A stretch of 64,000 nucleotides of DNA, from the NCBI RefSeq assembly GCF_029395435.1, contig NZ_CP113915.1, positions 806,001-870,000 of the forward strand. Reading direction: 5' to 3'. The notes under the pieces are model-generated. The model saw only the letters and a list, made by a program, of their open reading frames with translations, did no database searches and was not told the origin of the DNA. This DNA comes from Bifidobacterium sp. ESL0790. GTDB lineage: Bacteria > Actinomycetota > Actinomycetes > Actinomycetales > Bifidobacteriaceae. The position numbers and the translations under genes were made by a program. Below are positions 60,320 to 64,000 of the stretch, piece by piece. Numbering within the stretch: the first letter of the stretch is position 1; every line of letters begins with the position of its first letter.

Positions 60320-60730
60320 TCGCGCGTTGGCCGGCCGTTGAATCCGCCGGCCGAATATCCCGATGAAATGAAACGCGGTCGCCACGTGCCTTGTGTTCAC
60401 GCAGGCATGTGGCGACCGCGTTTTTTTACGTAATGATAAAACGCTTCACCACCCTCTCGCCGGCACGACGATATAGTGACCAATCCCTCATTTCGCTGTC
60501 GTCGCGCAAAAGTATCCGATTCCGTGTTTTTGTTATATAAAGTTAGATTATTTTGCCTTTTTTGCCGGAAATATTGCATAGATGATGACAATATGTCACA
60601 AATGCCAGATATCGAATGGCGATAAAAGTGACGTAGGTCACATTTTTTCAGCGGGTTTGTGAGATATCACACTCTACAATGGAAGGGAACGCAACGTGAA
60701 GAAGCGTTGCTCCACAAAAAGGAGTGATAT
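60320..60730 (+). promoter_or_regulatory. pflB control region (411 bp)
   Basis: After the terminator (60374-60427) come AT-rich DNA and three palindromes: TGACAATATGTCA (60587-60599), GTGACGTAGGTCAC (60628-60641) and TGTGAGATATCACA (60658-60671, arms TGTGA/TCACA). A likely -10 TACAAT lies at 60675-60680. The arms look like CRP/FNR-type half-sites. The AAGGAG ribosome site precedes pflB. No gene is seen. Confidence 0.65.
60374..60427 (+). terminator. Strong rho-independent terminator before pflB
   Basis: An 18-bp stem (60374-60391 with 60403-60420, one G-T pair) has an 11-base loop and seven Ts after it. Confidence 0.93.
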
Positions 60731-63106
60731 ATGACAGCAGTTGAGAAGACCGCTCTCTCCGAGGAAGAACTTCAGGCCAAGGCCTGGAAGGGCTTCGTTG
60801 GTGGGAACTGGCAAGAAGAGATTGATGTCCGTGATTTCATCCAGAAGAACTACACCCCCTACGATGGTGATGAGTCCTTCCTCGCCAAGGCCACCGACAA
60901 GACCAAGGAAATGTGGAAGTACCTTGACGAGAACCAGCTCGCCGTTGAGCGCAAGCAGCGCGTCTATGATGTGGACACCCACACCCCCGCTGGCATCACC
61001 AACTTCGGCCCCGGCTACATCATGGACAAGGAACATGACAACGTGATCGTCGGCCTGCAGACCGACGAGCCCTGCAAGCGCGCCATGATGCCGAACGGCG
61101 GCTGGCGTATGGTCGAGCAGGCCATCCAGGAGGCCGGCAAAGAGGTCGACCCCAACATCAAGACGATCTTCACGAAGTACCGCAAGACCCACAACGATGG
61201 CGTGTTCGGCGTCTACACCAAGCAGATCAAGCTCGCCCGCCACAACAAGATCCTCACCGGCCTGCCCGATGCCTACGGCCGTGGCCGCATCATCGGCGAC
61301 TATCGCCGTGTCGCGCTTTATGGCGTTAACTACCTGATCGCCAAGAAGAAGGAAGACAAGGATTCGATTCCTTATCGCAACGACTTCACCGAGGCCGAGA
61401 TCGAGCATTGGATCCGCTTCCGTGAGGAGCACGCCGACCAGATCAAGGCCCTGAAGGAGCTCATCCAGCTCGGCAACGAGTACGGCCTCGACCTCTCCCG
61501 CCCGGCGCAGAACGCGCAGGAAGCCGTGCAGTGGACCTACATGGGCTACCTCGCCAGCGTCAAGAGCCAGGACGGCGCCGCCATGAGCTTCGGCCGTGTC
61601 TCCGCGTTCTTCGACTCCTACTTCGAGCGTGATCTGAAGAACGGCACGCTCGACGAGACCGGTGCCCAGGAGATCATCGACCAGCTCGTCATGAAGCTGC
61701 GTATCGTCCGCTTCCTGCGTACCAAGGACTACGACAACATCTTCTCCGGCGATCCGTACTGGGCCACCTGGTCCGACGCGGGCTTCGGCGATGATGGACG
61801 CCATATGGTCACCAAGACCTCGTTCCGTCTGCTCGCCACCCTGACCCTTGACCACCTTGGGCCCGGGCCTGAGCCGAACATCACGATCTTCTGGGATTCC
61901 AAGCTGCCTGAGGGCTACAAGCGCTTCTGCGCCCGCATCTCCATCGACACCTCGGCCATCCAGTATGAGTCCGATCGCGACATCCGCAACCACTGGGGCG
62001 ACGACGCCGCCATCGCCTGCTGCGTCTCCCCGATGCGCGTGGGCAAGCAGATGCAGTTCTTCGGCGCCCGTGTGAACTCCGCCAAGGCGCTGCTCTACGC
62101 GATCAACGGCGGCCGCGACGAGATGACCGGCATGCAGGTCATCGACAAGGGCGTCATCGATCCGATCAAGCCCGAGGCCGACGGCACGCTTGACTATCAG
62201 AAGGTCAAGGACAACTACGAGAAGGCCCTTGAGTGGCTCTCGGAGACCTACGTCGAAGCGCTGAACATCATCCATTACATGCATGACAAGTATGCGTATG
62301 AGTCCATCGAGATGGCCCTGCACGACAAGGAAGTCTACCGCACCCTCGGTTGCGGCATGTCCGGCCTGTCGATCGCGGCCGACTCCCTGAGCGCGCTGAA
62401 GTATGCCAAGGTCTACCCGGTCTACAACAAGGACGCGAAGAACCTCGAAGGCCATGAGGACGAGTACGTCGAAGGCGCTGATGACGACCTGGTGGTCGGC
62501 TATCGCACCGTTGGCGACTTCCCGATCTATGGCAACGACGACGATCGCGCCGACGACCTCGCCAAGTGGACCGTCTCCACCGTGATGTCGCAGATCAAGG
62601 CCCTGCCGATCTACCGCAACGCGGTTCCGACGCAGTCCATCCTGACCATCACCTCCAACGTGGTCTATGGCAAGGCGACCGGCTCCTTCCCGAGCGGACA
62701 CAAGAAGGGCGAGCCTTACGCCCCCGGTGCCAACCCGGAGAACGGCATGGATTCGCACGGCATGCTGCCCTCGATGTTCTCGGTCGGCAAGATCGACTAC
62801 AACGACGCGCTCGACGGCATCAGCCTCACCAACACGATCACCCCCGACGGCCTCGGCCGCGACGAGGAGGAGCGTATCGGCAACCTGGTCGGCATCCTCG
62901 ACGCCGGCAACGGCCATGGCCTCTATCACGCCAACATCAACGTGCTGCGCAAGGAGCAGCTTGAGGACGCCGTCGCGCATCCCGAGAAGTACCCGCACCT
63001 CACCGTGCGTGTCTCGGGCTACGCGGTGAACTTTGTCAAGCTGACCCGCGAGCAGCAGCTCGATGTGATCTCGCGTACGTTCCACCAGGGTGCCGTCACC
63101 GAGTAA
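60731..63106 (+). CDS. pflB: Formate C-acetyltransferase (pyruvate formate-lyase)
   Basis: The 791-residue glycyl-radical enzyme splits pyruvate into formate and acetyl-CoA without oxygen, the route that raises ATP yield in the bifid shunt. The catalytic Cys pair is in [10 protein letters not shown] (about residues 428-437). The radical glycine is in [13 protein letters not shown] (about residue 764). ATG 60731 follows AAGGAG. Its activase gene pflA follows 211 bp later, after two hairpins. Three upstream palindromes suggest redox or energy control. Confidence 0.97.
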   Translation: MTAVEKTALSEEELQAKAWKGFVGGNWQEEIDVRDFIQKNYTPYDGDESFLAKATDKTKEMWKYLDENQLAVERKQRVYDVDTHTPAGITNFGPGYIMDKEHDNVIVGLQTDEPCKRAMMPNGGWRMVEQAIQEAGKEVDPNIKTIFTKYRKTHNDGVFGVYTKQIKLARHNKILTGLPDAYGRGRIIGDYRRVALYGVNYLIAKKKEDKDSIPYRNDFTEAEIEHWIRFREEHADQIKALKELIQLGNEYGLDLSRPAQNAQEAVQWTYMGYLASVKSQDGAAMSFGRVSAFFDSYFERDLKNGTLDETGAQEIIDQLVMKLRIVRFLRTKDYDNIFSGDPYWATWSDAGFGDDGRHMVTKTSFRLLATLTLDHLGPGPEPNITIFWDSKLPEGYKRFCARISIDTSAIQYESDRDIRNHWGDDAAIACCVSPMRVGKQMQFFGARVNSAKALLYAINGGRDEMTGMQVIDKGVIDPIKPEADGTLDYQKVKDNYEKALEWLSETYVEALNIIHYMHDKYAYESIEMALHDKEVYRTLGCGMSGLSIAADSLSALKYAKVYPVYNKDAKNLEGHEDEYVEGADDDLVVGYRTVGDFPIYGNDDDRADDLAKWTVSTVMSQIKALPIYRNAVPTQSILTITSNVVYGKATGSFPSGHKKGEPYAPGANPENGMDSHGMLPSMFSVGKIDYNDALDGISLTNTITPDGLGRDEEERIGNLVGILDAGNGHGLYHANINVLRKEQLEDAVAHPEKYPHLTVRVSGYAVNFVKLTREQQLDVISRTFHQGAVTE

Positions 63107-63143
63107 GGTGCGGTCCCGCGTGAGGCGGTAGACGAATGAAAAC

Positions 63144-63223
63144 GAGGGGGTGGAGCGTGAAGTTCCATCCCCTCGATTCATTGCGTTTCCCGTTTGATGA
63201 AATCAGTCTGGCCATCAAACGGG
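63144..63223 (+). promoter_or_regulatory. Two hairpins between pflB and pflA
   Basis: The first hairpin pairs 63144-63154 with 63164-63174 (11 bp, one G-T). The second pairs CCCGTTTGATG (63189-63199) with CATCAAACGGG (63213-63223), perfectly. Neither has a long T-run, so partial termination or message processing is likely, giving less activase than lyase. Confidence 0.6.
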
Positions 63224-63317
63224 CTCGCGCCTGGGTCGCAGCGGATCGACGGGGTGAGACCCCAAAGACGGTAGAATGAAGCCAGAGCACGACGAGCTTA
63301 TCCAAAGGAGGGCAAGG

Positions 63318-64000
63318 ATGTCCGACACCACTCAATTCAGAACCACGACACAGCACATGCTCAAGGAGTCGAAGGTATATGCCAAGCACACGCTGATGGG
63401 CGGTCTTTCAGGATTCCAATCCCCAATCGGGCTCGACCGGCACGACCGCATCGACGCGCTGCGCACCGGCGACATCGGCTTCGTGCACTCCTGGGACATC
63501 AACACCTCGGTGGACGGGCCGGGCACCAGGATGACCGTGTTCATGAGTGGATGCCCCCTGCGCTGCCAGTTCTGCCAGAATCCCGACACCTGGAAGATGC
63601 GTGACGGCCAGCCGGTCTACCTCGACGACATGATCGAGCGCGTGACCCGTTACAAGGACGTCTTCCAGAACACCGGCGGGGGAGTCACCTTCTCCGGCGG
63701 CGAGTCGATGATGCAGGGCAAATTCGTCTCCCGCGTCTTCCACGCCGTGCGCAAGGAGGGCATCCAGACCTGCCTCGACACCTCCGGGTTCCTCAACAAG
63801 GACTGGACCGACGAGATGATCGACGACATCGACCTGTGCCTGCTCGACGTCAAATCCGGCGACGAGAAGACCTACCGTGAGGTCACCGGCGCCACGTTGG
63901 CCCCCACCATCGAGTTCGGCCAGCGCCTGGCCAAGGCCGGCAAGAAGATCTGGGTGCGTTTCGTCCTCGTCCCTGGGCTTACCGACAGCGTGGAGAACGT
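63318..64000 (+). CDS. pflA: Pyruvate formate-lyase activating enzyme (3' end outside window)
   Basis: The reading frame stays open from ATG 63318 (ribosome site AAAGGAGGG, 63304-63312) to the window end, 227 codons. The radical-SAM cluster is present: SGCPLRCQFCQNPDTW, a CxxxCxxC. TFSGGESMMQ and CLDTSGF are the SAM-binding and family motifs. It puts the glycyl radical on PflB. The N-terminal ~50 residues are a short extension. Only the end of the gene is missing. Confidence 0.95.
   Translation, partial: MSDTTQFRTTTQHMLKESKVYAKHTLMGGLSGFQSPIGLDRHDRIDALRTGDIGFVHSWDINTSVDGPGTRMTVFMSGCPLRCQFCQNPDTWKMRDGQPVYLDDMIERVTRYKDVFQNTGGGVTFSGGESMMQGKFVSRVFHAVRKEGIQTCLDTSGFLNKDWTDEMIDDIDLCLLDVKSGDEKTYREVTGATLAPTIEFGQRLAKAGKKIWVRFVLVPGLTDSVEN

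Overview
The window is a stretch of actinobacterial chromosome, almost certainly from a Bifidobacterium or a close relative. The coding sequence is GC-rich. The gene order ftsK-pgsA-cinA-clgR-DUF3046-recA-recX is typical of the phylum, as is sepH-DUF4193-dut-rel. A bifidobacteria-style LexA box (CGAAC-N4-GTTCG) lies in front of recA, and an anaerobic pyruvate formate-lyase with its activase closes the window. Most of the DNA is core genome: chromosome translocation and topology (ftsK, parE, parC), recombination and SOS (recA, recX, an Lhr helicase), sigma-70, secA, hpf, rnpB, stringent response (rel), NAD synthesis and a PASTA kinase.

Layout. 1-2333: 3' part of ftsK. 2334-4870: an AT-rich island between ftsK and pgsA with a Mrr-type endonuclease gene and, 8 bp later, a gene for a free-standing FtsK gamma (DNA-reading) domain. 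4885-10131: pgsA, cinA, clgR, DUF3046, recA, recX. 10329-11470: a two-gene AbiEii-like toxin module. 11578-11945: RNase P RNA on the minus strand. 12123-17460: hpf, secA, trpD. 17461-18054: non-coding DNA rich in repeats. 18055-22583: a LacI-type regulator divergent from a glutamine-amidotransferase-like protein, a DMT permease and a penicillin-V-acylase-like Ntn hydrolase, with a clear operator between them. 22926-25342: a sortase-anchored BspA-like surface protein whose signal peptide is split from the rest of the protein by a run of nine Gs, which looks like a phase-variation switch in the OFF state. 25566-32175: a small membrane protein, an acyltransferase, a PASTA kinase, a polyprenyl synthase and a DUF4192 protein. 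32327-46549: sigma factor, parE, an MFS carrier, lhr, a 61-bp tandem repeat array, and parC. 46802-53445: a phosphodiesterase, sepH, DUF4193, dut, rel and a cyclophilin. 53652-58072: a methionine-type ABC importer and an M20 amidohydrolase. 58253-64000: nadE, a small protein, pflB and pflA (cut by the window edge).

How parts work together. recA, recX and probably lhr share LexA-type control. parE and parC encode the two halves of the second type II topoisomerase, about 10 kb apart. The two strongest leads beyond the core are the endonuclease/FtsK-gamma pair and the poly-G switch in the surface protein. Many otherwise conserved enzymes here (ParE, Lhr, polyprenyl synthase, RecX) carry long acidic, Ser/Thr/Asp-rich inserts or extensions.

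All identifications come from reading the sequence and from remembered family features; no database search was run.
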